A stretch of DNA of 34,928 nt, taken from the IMG/VR virus record IMGVR_UViG_3300046536_000329, positions 1 through 34,928 of that record; one strand, given 5' to 3'. Below the pieces are notes generated by a model, which saw only the letters and a program-made list of their open reading frames with translations, was not told the DNA's origin and ran no database searches. A program made the position numbers and the translations under genes. This document shows positions 17,018 through 23,710 of this stretch, in pieces (within the stretch, counting starts at the first letter, position 1; every line of letters starts with the position of its first letter). This DNA comes from a virus.

Positions 17018-17495
17018 CGGAGCGCTCCTGCTTGCGCGCGAGCAGCTCCTCCAGCCGGGACTTGGCCTTCACCTCGGCCACCCCCAGGCGCGTTCGGTCC
17101 GTGGGAGTCAGGCCGAGCGCGGACAGCAGCTTCGCGATCTCGGTCTCCAGCGTCGACAGCATCCCGACGAGCGGGTTGGCGTAGGCGTACCCCTTGTCGG
17201 TGTAGAGGACTGGGTCTGAGTTCTCCAGCCGGACCATGAAGTCCTGCCGTCGGTCGAACTTCTCGCACAGCATCACGAGCGTGGGCCGGTCCGACTCGGC
17301 GAGCCATTTGCACTGCTCGGTGACGACGCCCCACACCGCTCGCCCCGCCGGGCCCAGCTGATCGGGTGCGGTGTCCTCGACGGGTGGCAGCGCGACGACG
17401 TTGGAGACGTCGGGGAGTGCCCTGCCGCCGGGATTGCCGAGTCTCCGCTTACGTTCCGTGGGCGTTGGCGGTCGTCCTGCGGGCAAGATCGCCAC
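17007..17495 (-). CDS. terS: Terminase small subunit, P27 family
   Basis: This encodes 162 residues from a GTG with a G-rich stretch upstream. The opening GRPPTPTERKRRLGNPGGRA is the usual start of P27-type small terminases; LGPAGRAVWGVVTEQCKWL and ANPLVGMLSTLETEIAKLLS follow, then LGLTPTDRTRLGVAEVKAK. It recognises the packaging start on phage DNA. The 11-base overlap with the large subunit and the HNH gene just upstream fit a cos-type packaging module. Confidence 0.9.
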   Translation of the reverse strand: MAILPAGRPPTPTERKRRLGNPGGRALPDVSNVVALPPVEDTAPDQLGPAGRAVWGVVTEQCKWLAESDRPTLVMLCEKFDRRQDFMVRLENSDPVLYTDKGYAYANPLVGMLSTLETEIAKLLSALGLTPTDRTRLGVAEVKAKSRLEELLARKQERSGGA

Positions 17496-17644
17496 CCCCC
17501 TGCCGGGTCACAGACCCCCCGGGGTCAAATTTCGCGATTGCGTGTGGGGGATGGGGGGCCGGGTCCGGATAGGTGCACGCCCCACGGATCGCCCCGCCCC
17601 CCCCTCGCGCTGACCTCTGGTCAAGGCTCGGCCGGGGGTGGCCG
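17496..17644 (-). other. Gene-free gap between HNH and small terminase, candidate cos region
   Basis: This 149-base gap is the longest gene-free stretch in the packaging and structural half. It holds two dyads: GACCCC-CC-GGGGTC (17513-17526) and TGACC-TCT-GGTCA (17611-17623), plus other GGTCA copies and runs of C on the plus strand. Phages with HNH next to P27 terminase commonly package from cos, and cos usually lies beside these genes. No cleavage position can be assigned from sequence. Confidence 0.4.
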
Positions 17645-17983
17645 TCACCGGGCCTGCTTGCGGGCGTTGCAGCCACGGCACAGCACCTGGATGTTGCCCG
17701 GATCGTCGGTGCCGCCGCGCGCCTTGGGTGTGATGTGGTCGCCGGTCAGGTCACTGGATGCGTGGGCCGGCACTCCCCATCCGGGGCACCAGTCGCCGTG
17801 TGCTGCCTTGTGCTCGGCCACTGCTGCGGCTGCTGCGGTGCGCCAGGCCTGGGTGTAGCCGCGCTGGTGGGCGCTGCCTCGGGTGCGGTCTTGCTGCTGC
17901 TGCCACTGCTGTTGGTGTGCGTCACAGCGTGAGGCGTTGCGGGTGAGGACACTGCATACCAGGCAGGGGCGTTGGCGTCTCAT
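17645..17983 (-). CDS. HNH endonuclease
   Basis: This encodes 112 residues; the ATG overlaps the stop of the upstream gene (ATGA at 17980-17983). An N-terminal Cys pair (Cys7, Cys10) is followed by a Gln-rich helix, then the HNH core: WCPGWGVPAH, LTGDHITPKARGG (Asp82, His83), DDPGNIQVLCRGCNARK (Asn97, Cys102, Cys105, Asn106). The Cys residues suggest zinc binding. In HK97 an HNH protein next to the terminase stimulates cos cleavage. The position immediately upstream of the terminase pair supports the same role here. Confidence 0.9.
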   Translation of the reverse strand: MRRQRPCLVCSVLTRNASRCDAHQQQWQQQQDRTRGSAHQRGYTQAWRTAAAAAVAEHKAAHGDWCPGWGVPAHASSDLTGDHITPKARGGTDDPGNIQVLCRGCNARKQAR

Positions 17984-18243
17984 ACTCGTTGCGGCCAGGC
18001 CCAGGTGCCGGGCTCGTCGCCCTCGTGACGTGAGGTGGCCCAGTAGTTGTCAGGTCCGTCGAGCAACACCTTGAGGTTCAGCGCCTCGTCGCCGAATGCC
18101 GCGACGACAATGGCCGGGTACGTACTGCCGGACCTGGCCAGGTTGGCGGCGGTGCTGTCGTGGCTGCGCTGCTGCTGGATACGGCGGGCGTCGTCGTCGG
18201 TCAGTCGGTACATGACGATGCGCCCCATGGTGGGCAAGGGCAT
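17980..18243 (-). CDS. Unknown 87-residue protein upstream of HNH
   Basis: The ATG at 18243 follows GGGAGG at good spacing, and the stop overlaps the HNH start by four bases. The sequence has a helical middle (LTDDDARRIQQQRSHDSTAA) and a beta-rich C-terminal half (TYPAIVVAAFGDEALNLKVL, NYWATSRHEGDEPGTWAWP). No catalytic or metal motif is evident. The coupling to HNH suggests a late or packaging-stage accessory function. I do not recognise a family. Confidence 0.65.
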   Translation of the reverse strand: MPLPTMGRIVMYRLTDDDARRIQQQRSHDSTAANLARSGSTYPAIVVAAFGDEALNLKVLLDGPDNYWATSRHEGDEPGTWAWPQRV

Positions 18244-18329
18244 GGCTGCCTCCCGGCGCCGGTGGGTTGTTGCACGGCGACGGCCCGGGGATCAGGTCCG
18301 CCGGGACGCCGCCGTGACTCTGGGGCCGG

Positions 18330-18539
18330 TCAGAGCCGGTGGATCTGGAAGGCGAGGGAGATGCGCGCCAGGCGTGCCCGCTCCTGCACCGCGAGGGGGA
18401 TCGGAACGGGGGTGGGGCCGCAGCAGCCCTTCAGGCAGGTCGGCTCTCCGTCCGAGACGAGGTGGACGTGCTTGCCCTGTGCGGCGAGCAGGTGGGCGGC
18501 CTCGGCGGCGCTCCGGGGCGCCTCGACTGTGGCGGGCAT
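18330..18539 (-). CDS. Small unknown protein with Cys pair
   Basis: This encodes 69 residues. The ATG at 18539 follows GGAGG at five bases. It contains EAAHLLAAQGKHVHLVSDGE, a compact Cys motif CLKGCC, and a C-terminal helix (LAVQERARLARISLAF). It is the first gene after the hairpin at 18561-18583, so it may open the late transcript, though no promoter is obvious. No function can be assigned. Confidence 0.5.
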   Translation of the reverse strand: MPATVEAPRSAAEAAHLLAAQGKHVHLVSDGEPTCLKGCCGPTPVPIPLAVQERARLARISLAFQIHRL

Positions 18540-18560
18540 GGGCGCCTCCGGGTACGACAA

Positions 18561-18583
18561 AGGCCCCGCCAGTGGCGGGGCCT
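18561..18583 (-). terminator. Rho-independent terminator after the HTH gene
   Basis: A perfect 10-base stem (AGGCCCCGCC) with a three-base loop. On the minus strand it is followed by TTTGT once the last stem bases are counted. It lies 70 bases after the stop of the HTH gene (18653) and just before the ribosome site of the next gene, so it separates the early leftward transcripts from the packaging and structural operon. A late-gene promoter or antitermination would be needed downstream. Confidence 0.7.
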
Positions 18584-18652
18584 CGGGTGTCTGTGATGCC
18601 CGTTTGGGGGCATGACTGTACGCGGAAAGGGTGACACCTGAGTGATCGCAGG

Positions 18653-18853
18653 TCAAGCGGCCTTGTGCGCGCGGCGTTTCAGCGCGAGGGCGGTGACCTC
18701 CTCGACCGCGTACCAAGGCTGCCCGGTGCTGCCGCCGGCGTGGGAGAGCTGGCCGCGCTGGACCATCTTGCGGACGGCGGGAAGGCTGACGCCGAGGACG
18801 CGGGCGACCTGGTGGGCGGTGAGGTGGCCGGGCCGGATGATCTGCGACTCCAT
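18653..18853 (-). CDS. Helix-turn-helix DNA-binding protein (excisionase/MerR-like)
   Basis: This encodes 66 residues. The segment LTAHQVARVLGVSLPAVRKM is a typical HTH of the excisionase/MerR group, followed by a wing-like stretch with GQPWYAVEEVTALALKRR. The ATG at 18853 has a GGAGG only one base upstream, so the ribosome site is not ideal and the start is less sure. It stands alone between two hairpins, at the border between the transfer-like genes and the packaging genes. It could control late transcription or act as a recombination directionality factor; a second excisionase-like gene is at 31183-31509. Confidence 0.75.
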   Translation of the reverse strand: MESQIIRPGHLTAHQVARVLGVSLPAVRKMVQRGQLSHAGGSTGQPWYAVEEVTALALKRRAHKAA

Positions 18854-18979
18854 GCCTCCATGATGCGGCAGCGGTGTCGCTCGCGGGTGCTATCTCGGAG
18901 GCCGGTTCCGGGGCGATCCGATCCCCTCGCGGCGAGGCCCGAAACTCGAAACTTCCCAGCTCGGGGCCGATATCGGGGG

Positions 18980-18993
18980 CGAAACCGGTTTCG
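18980..18993. promoter_or_regulatory. Palindrome CGAAACCGGTTTCG, candidate operator
   Basis: A perfect 14-base palindrome in the 186-base gap between the translocase gene and the HTH gene. It shares its right half with the large inverted repeat at 18985-19029. CGAAAC/GAAACC-type words recur in this gap (for example near 18949, 18957, 19003 and 19021). This suggests binding sites for a dimeric regulator, possibly the adjacent HTH protein. Seen in sequence; the function is inferred. Confidence 0.45.
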
Positions 18994-19029
18994 GATCAAG
19001 GTGAAACCGCACCCTTGATCCGAAACCGG
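18985..19029 (-). terminator. 17-bp inverted repeat after the translocase gene
   Basis: Perfect 17-base arms at 18985-19001 and 19013-19029 enclose an 11-base loop. On the minus strand it begins 10 bases after the translocase stop (19040) and is followed by TTTCG. It is likely a terminator for the translocase operon, and its left arm also forms part of a shorter palindrome, so it may double as an operator. Confidence 0.6.
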
Positions 19030-19039
19030 GTTGAGGACC

Positions 19040-21169
19040 CTACTCGGCGTCTTCGGCGGCGGGCAGATCGGCGTACCGCAGGCCCTTCGCGCCGCCGCAG
19101 CACTCCCGGATGGTGAGCTGCCGGGTGGACACCTTGAACGGCTTCAAGGCGGCACTCAGCGCGGTGGATGCTCCAGCGGCGTCCATGTCGGTCCACGGGC
19201 GGTACAGGTCGGCCCGGTACGCGGCGAGGGCCTCGACGAGCCGGTGCGAGTGGGCCGTCTCGACTCCGTCGGGCCAGATGGCGCGCAGGTGGTCGAGGAC
19301 CGTCTCGACGTCCTGCTCCTCGACCTGGGCGCCGATGGCCTGCCCGGTGAGGGTGCCGGCGGCGGTGCGGAGCGCGAGGGCGCGCTTGCCGATGTCCTCG
19401 GCCTCGGTCTGCTTGATGAACGCGGCCCGCACGGTGATGCCCTCGCGGCCGCGGGCGAGGATGCCGGTTCCCGGCTCGTCGATGCTGATGTCCGTGGCGC
19501 GCATGCCGCGGTCGTAAGCGCCAGTGCCGAGCACGTTGTTGTTGGCGCGCCAGTCCATGACGGCCAGGCACAGGCGGGTCCCGACGCTGCTGGACACGGA
19601 GGACGGCAGGGACGGGGCGTCCGGGTTCTGGGTGAGCAGGATGAGGATGAGGCCGTAGGCGCGGCCCTTCTTGATGAGCCGGGTCGCGAGGGCGGCGGCC
19701 TCGTCCTTGTAGTCGGCGTGGGTGAACAGCTCCTGCACCTCGTCGATGACGATGACGCGGGGGCCGAGCTGCTGCTCCGGATACTTCTCTGCGAGCGCCC
19801 GGGTGACGCGGCGCCCGTCGGGGACCTCGGACGCGGGCAGGCCCTTGATGAACTTGGCGCGGCGCTGGTACTCGGCGATCCCGGAGCGCATGCCGCCGAG
19901 GGCGGCCTCCAGGTCCTCGTCCTCGTCGCCTGACACATAGCGGTGACAGACGGGCTTGACGGAGTCGAGGTCGCCGGAGCCCTTGAGTTCGTAGATCCAC
20001 AGTTCGGCGGTGGGGTCGAGGGCGACGCCGAGGACGATGGCGAGCGCGCACGACGTCTTGCCGGAGCCGGGGATGCCGCCGACGAGGAGGTTGGAGTACA
20101 TGAGGGTGATCTCGATGAGGTTGCCGCGCGGGTCGAAGCCGTAGGGCAGCGGCTCGTACACGTCGGCCTGGCCGTCCTTCATGAGCGGCCACAGCTTCCG
20201 GCCGGCCTTGGCCGGGTCGCGCTGGGCGACCCACAGCACGAGACGGCCCGGGTGGGCGGTGCGGTCGACGGACGGCCACACGGTGCTGATGGGGCGTCGC
20301 ATGGCGGCGGCGAGCGCCTCCCGCTTCTCCAGGACCTCGGCGGCCTTGATGCCCGGGGGCAGGTCGACCTCGGCGCGCCAGCCGGGCCCGTCTCGCATGA
20401 CCTCGGAGGCGAACTCCGTGCCGCGGCGGCCCTTCTTGCCCTCGATGCCGATCGCGGCGAGCGCGTCGAGGACCTCGGTGGAGTCGAGGCGGCGCAGGAT
20501 GTTGGTGGCGACGTAGCGGGTGATCAGCGGCTTGCCGTCGCGCTTCTTGCCGTTGAGGCCGATGAGAGTGGTAGCGGTGAGCGTCGCGGTGAGCGTCCAG
20601 CCGGGGGCCAGGAAGCAACCGACCAGCGTGGTGATGCCGGTGGTCGTGGCGACGGCCACGGAGGTGATGCGGCGCGGGCGGACGCGGCGGGAGTGCTCGC
20701 GGGACAGCGTGAGCCAGGCCTCGATGTCCGCGGACGCGGCGGCCTTGGCCTCGACGGGCCGGGCCTCGGTGTCGGCGACCCACTTGCCCCAGCGGAGGAC
20801 CATGCGGGCGAGGCCGCGGGGCGCGCGGGTGAGCAAGCGCAGGGCGTAGACGGGCAGACGGATGGCGTGGAAGCCGGTGACGTGGCCGTAGTAGGACGCC
20901 GTCCAGCGGGCGGCGTTGACGAACTCGGCGGCGTTGCGCAGGAAGGTCGGGATGACGGGCGGGGCCTCGGCGAGGTACGCCTGCCGTTCGGCCACCCAGG
21001 TGCCGGGCAGTGCCTGTTCGGCGGGCGGGTCGACGGGGCGGAGGACGGCGTCCTGGACGACGTCGATGACCGTCTCGGTCAGGACGTCGCGGGCGTCCTC
21101 GGTGAAGCGCTGGGTGTCCGGCGCGTCCTGCGGGGCGTCCTTGTGGAGCTGGATCACGGTGTCAGTCAT
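19040..21169 (-). CDS. FtsK/SpoIIIE-type DNA translocase (Tra-like)
   Basis: This encodes 709 residues. The ATG at 21169 has only a weak, distant AGGA. Residues 1 to about 160 are soluble with helical parts. A hydrophobic stretch near 165-205 (SVAVATTTGITTLVGCFLAP, LTATLTATTLIGL) would anchor it in the membrane. The motor domain has Walker A LLVGGIPGSGKTSCALA (about 360-375), Walker B PRVIVIDEVQELF (about 470-478), and a following YGLILILLTQNPDAPSLP typical of FtsK/SpoIIIE ATPases. No FtsK gamma domain is obvious, but the C-terminal 100 residues could bind DNA. In actinomycete plasmids and integrative conjugative elements, such single FtsK-like proteins move double-stranded DNA between hyphae. 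Here it lies at the end of an operon of small membrane proteins. It could instead aid phage DNA replication or segregation. Confidence 0.88.
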   Translation of the reverse strand: MTDTVIQLHKDAPQDAPDTQRFTEDARDVLTETVIDVVQDAVLRPVDPPAEQALPGTWVAERQAYLAEAPPVIPTFLRNAAEFVNAARWTASYYGHVTGFHAIRLPVYALRLLTRAPRGLARMVLRWGKWVADTEARPVEAKAAASADIEAWLTLSREHSRRVRPRRITSVAVATTTGITTLVGCFLAPGWTLTATLTATTLIGLNGKKRDGKPLITRYVATNILRRLDSTEVLDALAAIGIEGKKGRRGTEFASEVMRDGPGWRAEVDLPPGIKAAEVLEKREALAAAMRRPISTVWPSVDRTAHPGRLVLWVAQRDPAKAGRKLWPLMKDGQADVYEPLPYGFDPRGNLIEITLMYSNLLVGGIPGSGKTSCALAIVLGVALDPTAELWIYELKGSGDLDSVKPVCHRYVSGDEDEDLEAALGGMRSGIAEYQRRAKFIKGLPASEVPDGRRVTRALAEKYPEQQLGPRVIVIDEVQELFTHADYKDEAAALATRLIKKGRAYGLILILLTQNPDAPSLPSSVSSSVGTRLCLAVMDWRANNNVLGTGAYDRGMRATDISIDEPGTGILARGREGITVRAAFIKQTEAEDIGKRALALRTAAGTLTGQAIGAQVEEQDVETVLDHLRAIWPDGVETAHSHRLVEALAAYRADLYRPWTDMDAAGASTALSAALKPFKVSTRQLTIRECCGGAKGLRYADLPAAEDAE

Positions 21170-21206
21170 GCTGTTCGGGTCCTGCCTCTCGGTGAGGTGT
21201 GGGACG

Positions 21207-21250
21207 CCCGGGGACGGCGACTTGCTTGGCGGTGGGACGCCGTCCCCGGG
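21207..21250 (-). terminator. Hairpin upstream of the translocase gene
   Basis: 13-base perfect arms (CCCGGGGACGGCG at 21207-21219 and its complement at 21238-21250) with an 18-base loop, placed between the stop of the upstream gene (21257) and the translocase start (21169). It has no T-run. It may lower read-through into the translocase gene or protect the upstream message. Confidence 0.5.
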
Positions 21251-21256
21251 GTGGAG

Positions 21257-21592
21257 CTAGCGGTGGCGGCGGAGCTCGCGTTCGATGCGGCGGCCGGCCT
21301 GCTCGTGCTCGTGCATCTGCTGGCGGGCGGCGGCACGCTCCTTGCCGCTGCTGGTGCGCATGGTGACCTTGGCGCCCGCGGTGGCCCGGCGGGTCTCGCT
21401 GAGGCGGCGCTCCAGCTCGGCGACCTCGGCCTTCCCGCGCTCCTCGGCGCGCTCGTCGATGCGCTCGACCTCGCGCTTGAGGCGGTCGTCGATGGTGTCG
21501 GCGTTGCGGTCCCCGGCGAGGGACTGCTTGGCGGCCTTGGCGATGAGCCAGGTCTTGCGGCGCCTCTCGGCTGCGGTGTACGAGGCGGGCAT
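21257..21592 (-). CDS. Charged helical protein, unknown
   Basis: This encodes 111 residues from an ATG with GGAGG seven bases upstream. Almost all is predicted helix with dense Arg, Glu and Lys (LKREVERIDERAEERGKAEV, QQMHEHEQAGRRIEREL), suggesting a coiled coil. It lies between small proteins of the membrane-protein operon and the translocase. It could be a partner of the translocase or a nucleic-acid-binding protein; I do not recognise a family. Confidence 0.65.
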   Translation of the reverse strand: MPASYTAAERRRKTWLIAKAAKQSLAGDRNADTIDDRLKREVERIDERAEERGKAEVAELERRLSETRRATAGAKVTMRTSSGKERAAARQQMHEHEQAGRRIERELRRHR

Positions 21593-21594
21593 GG

Positions 21595-21804
21595 TCAGGC
21601 CTCCGGGGTGGTGTCGTCGGTGGGGGTGGCCTGGGCGATGAGCAGGTGGGTGCGGGCGATCGAGTCCCACAGGGTGCCGGCGGCGGCGTAGGGGGCGGCC
21701 TTGTGCGGGCCGTCGCCCCGGGCCGCGTTCTCGGCCCATCCGGCGAGCCGCTCCGCATGGGTGACTGCGGCGTCCGCCAGCTTCAGGTGTGCGTCTCGGT
21801 TCAC
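21595..21804 (-). CDS. Small helical protein, unknown
   Basis: This encodes 69 residues from a GTG with AGGAGG five bases upstream. Helical and Ala-rich (HLKLADAAVTHAERLAGW, GTLWDSIARTHLLIAQAT). The stop lies two bases before the next ATG. Similar short proteins occur in actinomycete mobile elements, but I know of no function. Confidence 0.6.
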   Translation of the reverse strand: MNRDAHLKLADAAVTHAERLAGWAENAARGDGPHKAAPYAAAGTLWDSIARTHLLIAQATPTDDTTPEA

Positions 21805-21817
21805 GGGTTCCTCCTGG

Positions 21818-22120
21818 TCAGCGGTGCTTTTGGATGTCGGTCCAGATGGAGCGGAGAACGAGGGCGAGGATCGCGACCGAGACGGCGCCGATGGCTACAG
21901 CGACGGCGAACAGGGCGGCGACCAGGCCCCCGGCGATGCCGAGCCCACCGAGGACCAGCCACTTCTTCGCGTCGAACTCGGAGCGGGCCGGCGCCGGGGC
22001 GGGCGCCTGCTGCTGCGTGGCCTGCTGCACGGCGAGGATCGCGGCGATCGTCCGCACCAGCTCGGTGTTGTCGGCGGCGGCGACGGCGTCCTGTGCCGCC
22101 TTCTCCAGCGGGTTGGTCAT
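21818..22120 (-). CDS. Small membrane protein, Spd-like position
   Basis: This encodes 100 residues. The ATG overlaps the stop of the upstream gene (ATGA at 22117-22120). The N-terminal half is soluble and has a Gln/Ala/Pro linker (QQATQQQAPAPAPA). Residues about 54-92 are hydrophobic (WLVLGGLGIAGGLVAALFAV, AIGAVSVAILALVL), probably two closely spaced spans, ending in a basic tail. In Streptomyces plasmids, clusters of small membrane proteins next to the FtsK-like gene are involved in plasmid spread; that role is inferred from context. Confidence 0.65.
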   Translation of the reverse strand: MTNPLEKAAQDAVAAADNTELVRTIAAILAVQQATQQQAPAPAPARSEFDAKKWLVLGGLGIAGGLVAALFAVAVAIGAVSVAILALVLRSIWTDIQKHR

Positions 22121-22281
22121 GTGGCCCACCTCCGCAGGGTGCGGGCGAGGGACGGCCAGGCGAGGACGCCGACCAGGACGGCGAGGACGACCGGGTGCAG
22201 GACGACCGTGGTGGCCAGGCCGAGGAGCGGCGGGTAGGCGACGAGGAGGCCGAGGAAGGCTCCGAACAGGACGCGCATCAT
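22117..22281 (-). CDS. 54-residue membrane protein
   Basis: The ATG at 22281 overlaps the TGA of the upstream gene, and its own TGA overlaps the next ATG, so it is translationally coupled on both sides. Two hydrophobic helices (VLFGAFLGLLVAYPPLLGLA and VVLHPVVLAVLVGVLAWP) are followed by a basic end (LARTLRRWAT). Gene order and topology recall Spd-type spread proteins. The double overlap makes it a convincing gene despite its size. Confidence 0.7.
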   Translation of the reverse strand: MMRVLFGAFLGLLVAYPPLLGLATTVVLHPVVLAVLVGVLAWPSLARTLRRWAT

Positions 22282-23129
22282 GCGAGCACTCCTTGCCGTT
22301 CGGGGAGGGCGTCCGGGTGGAAGAGGTTGCGTCCTCGGGCGTCCTTGCTGTGGACGGTGAGGCGTCCTACGTCGACCCAGGACCGGACGGTGGACATCGC
22401 GATGTCGTACCGCTCGGCGACCTGTGCGGACGTCATGAGGGGCGGCTCGGGCGGCGGCCCGTCGTCGGCGTCCTCGGCGTCCTGGCCCGTCCCGGGCGGG
22501 AGTTCGGGCGTCCCGCCGTCGTCCTGCTGCTCCTCTCGTTCGAGGGTGACGGTGGGCGGTCCGACGGGCTCGGGCAGTGCCTCGGGCGCGGCCTCGGGGA
22601 CGCTCGGGACGGCGGCGGACGCGGGTACGTCCTCGACGTCTGGGGTGTCCTGGTGGGCGTCCGGCGGGCTGGCCGCGAGGTGCAGGAGGTGTCCGACGAC
22701 GGCGGGTGGGACGAGGCTGGTGACGGCGATCAGGACGGGCTGGTCGGCGATGACGTGCCCGGTGGTGATGAGGTGGCTGACCACCTGGGCGGCCATGGCG
22801 AGGCCGAGGGCGAGGCAGGCGCCGATGATGGCGGACCAGCGGCCCCGGTCCCCGCTGCGGCGGGTGGAGGCGACGGCGGCGGCGATGCCCGCGTAGGCGG
22901 ACAGGACGACCGGCATGCCGTAGGTGAAGGGGTCGTTCCATCCGGCGGTCTCGGCGAGGTGGTACTCGCCGGGCGCGCACATGAGGAGGGCGACGCCGAG
23001 GACGATGGGGCGTCCGCCGGCGGTGAGGCCGCGCACCCACAGCGGAGCGGAGGAGCGGGGGCCGGCGTGCGGGGTGGCCCGCTTGAACGGGCGGGCCAGC
23101 CGGGTGACGGCGCGACGGAGGCGGCTCAC
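22278..23129 (-). CDS. Multi-span membrane protein with C-terminal HTH (DUF2637/Spd-like)
   Basis: This encodes 283 residues from a GTG overlapping the upstream stop (GTGA at 23126-23129). After a basic start, four hydrophobic stretches occur between about residues 40 and 150 (GRPIVLGVALLMCAPGEYHL, YGMPVVLSAYAGIAAAVAS, WSAIIGACLALGLAMAAQVV, VLIAVTSLVPPAVVGHLLHL). This resembles the DUF2637/Spd pattern of actinomycete plasmids. A Pro/Glu/Asp-rich linker follows, then from about 232 an HTH of the MerR/excisionase kind (MTSAQVAERYDIAMSTVRSW, VDVGRLTVHSKDARGRNLFH). A membrane anchor joined to a DNA-binding head suggests tethering of element DNA to the membrane near the translocase. The family name is tentative. 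Confidence 0.65.
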   Translation of the reverse strand: MSRLRRAVTRLARPFKRATPHAGPRSSAPLWVRGLTAGGRPIVLGVALLMCAPGEYHLAETAGWNDPFTYGMPVVLSAYAGIAAAVASTRRSGDRGRWSAIIGACLALGLAMAAQVVSHLITTGHVIADQPVLIAVTSLVPPAVVGHLLHLAASPPDAHQDTPDVEDVPASAAVPSVPEAAPEALPEPVGPPTVTLEREEQQDDGGTPELPPGTGQDAEDADDGPPPEPPLMTSAQVAERYDIAMSTVRSWVDVGRLTVHSKDARGRNLFHPDALPERQGVLA

Positions 23130-23554
23130 GAGGCCTCACCGCCATATCGCTTCGGGTTGCAGATCCTGCAGGTGTGTTCCGCGCTGCCCTCGGCGCAGTT
23201 GTCGACGCACGACCGGCACCAGCCGGTGTCTTTGTGGCGGGCGCGGCCGTTGAACCGGACGTCGGTGGGGTCGAACGAGCGGTGGCAGCGGCCGCACTTG
23301 TTCTTGGCGCGCTCGTCGGCCTTGGCCTGCTCGGCGGCCAGCTTGCTGCGGAGGTAGCCGACGTTCCAGCCGAGGTCTGCCGGGTCTTCGGCGAGGGCGC
23401 CCTTGACGGTGGCCCGTACCCACAAGGCGCGGTCGAGGATCCGCTGGTCATGGTCGAGGGCGCCGCTGGGGAGGGTGATCGCGTCGAGGACGGCGTCGAG
23501 CAGGGCTCGAAGGGCAGCGGCCTCGGTGGGCTTGTTCGTGGAAAGATCGGCCAT
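23126..23554 (-). CDS. Zinc-binding protein, first gene of the transfer-like operon
   Basis: This encodes 142 residues, ATG at 23554 with AAGGAG six bases upstream. The N-terminal 80 residues are helical. The C-terminal part has Cys pairs at 87/90 (NKCGRCHRSFDP), 113/116/120 (GWCRSCVDNC) and 129/132 (HTCRICNPKRYGG), enough for two zinc sites, with basic residues between. A nucleic-acid-binding or scaffold role is possible. It is the first gene after the promoter proposed at 23659-23688 and is coupled by GTGA overlap to the membrane-HTH gene. Confidence 0.7.
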   Translation of the reverse strand: MADLSTNKPTEAAALRALLDAVLDAITLPSGALDHDQRILDRALWVRATVKGALAEDPADLGWNVGYLRSKLAAEQAKADERAKNKCGRCHRSFDPTDVRFNGRARHKDTGWCRSCVDNCAEGSAEHTCRICNPKRYGGEAS

Positions 23555-23599
23555 AGCCGTCTCCTTGTATGTGCAGGGAGTTCGGTCAGGCCCTGCCTT

Positions 23600-23613
23600 G
23601 GTGGTGACACACC
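23600..23613. promoter_or_regulatory. Operator-like site 1, GGTGG-N5-CACC
   Basis: GGTGGTGACACACC, the first of three 14-base sites of the same form between the zinc-protein gene and the divergent small gene. It lies in the leader of the leftward transcript. Confidence 0.5.
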
Positions 23614-23644
23614 TCGGTAGGGCCGCTTAGTTTGTGCTGGTCTA

Positions 23645-23658
23645 GGTGGCTAGCCACC
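23645..23658. promoter_or_regulatory. Operator-like site 2, perfect palindrome
   Basis: GGTGGCTAGCCACC is a perfect 14-base palindrome. It lies immediately downstream of the proposed -10 element of the leftward promoter, where a bound protein would block transcription. Confidence 0.6.
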
Positions 23659-23688
23659 ACTCTATGCGCGCCCATGGACGGGTGGCAA
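23659..23688 (-). promoter_or_regulatory. Candidate leftward promoter of the transfer-like operon
   Basis: On the minus strand TTGCCA (23688-23683) and TAGAGT (23664-23659) are separated by 18 bases, a good match to the housekeeping promoter of Streptomyces. Transcription would start near 23650 and run into the zinc-protein gene at 23554. Operator-like site 3 overlaps the -35 and site 2 abuts the -10. Confidence 0.6.
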
Positions 23689-23694
23689 TACACC
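23681..23694. promoter_or_regulatory. Operator-like site 3, GGTGG-N5-CACC
   Basis: GGTGGCAATACACC overlaps the proposed -35 of the leftward promoter and lies 17 bases before the ATG of the small rightward gene, so the same protein could control both directions. Confidence 0.5.
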
Positions 23695-23710
23695 GTGCGA
23701 AGATTCGGTC

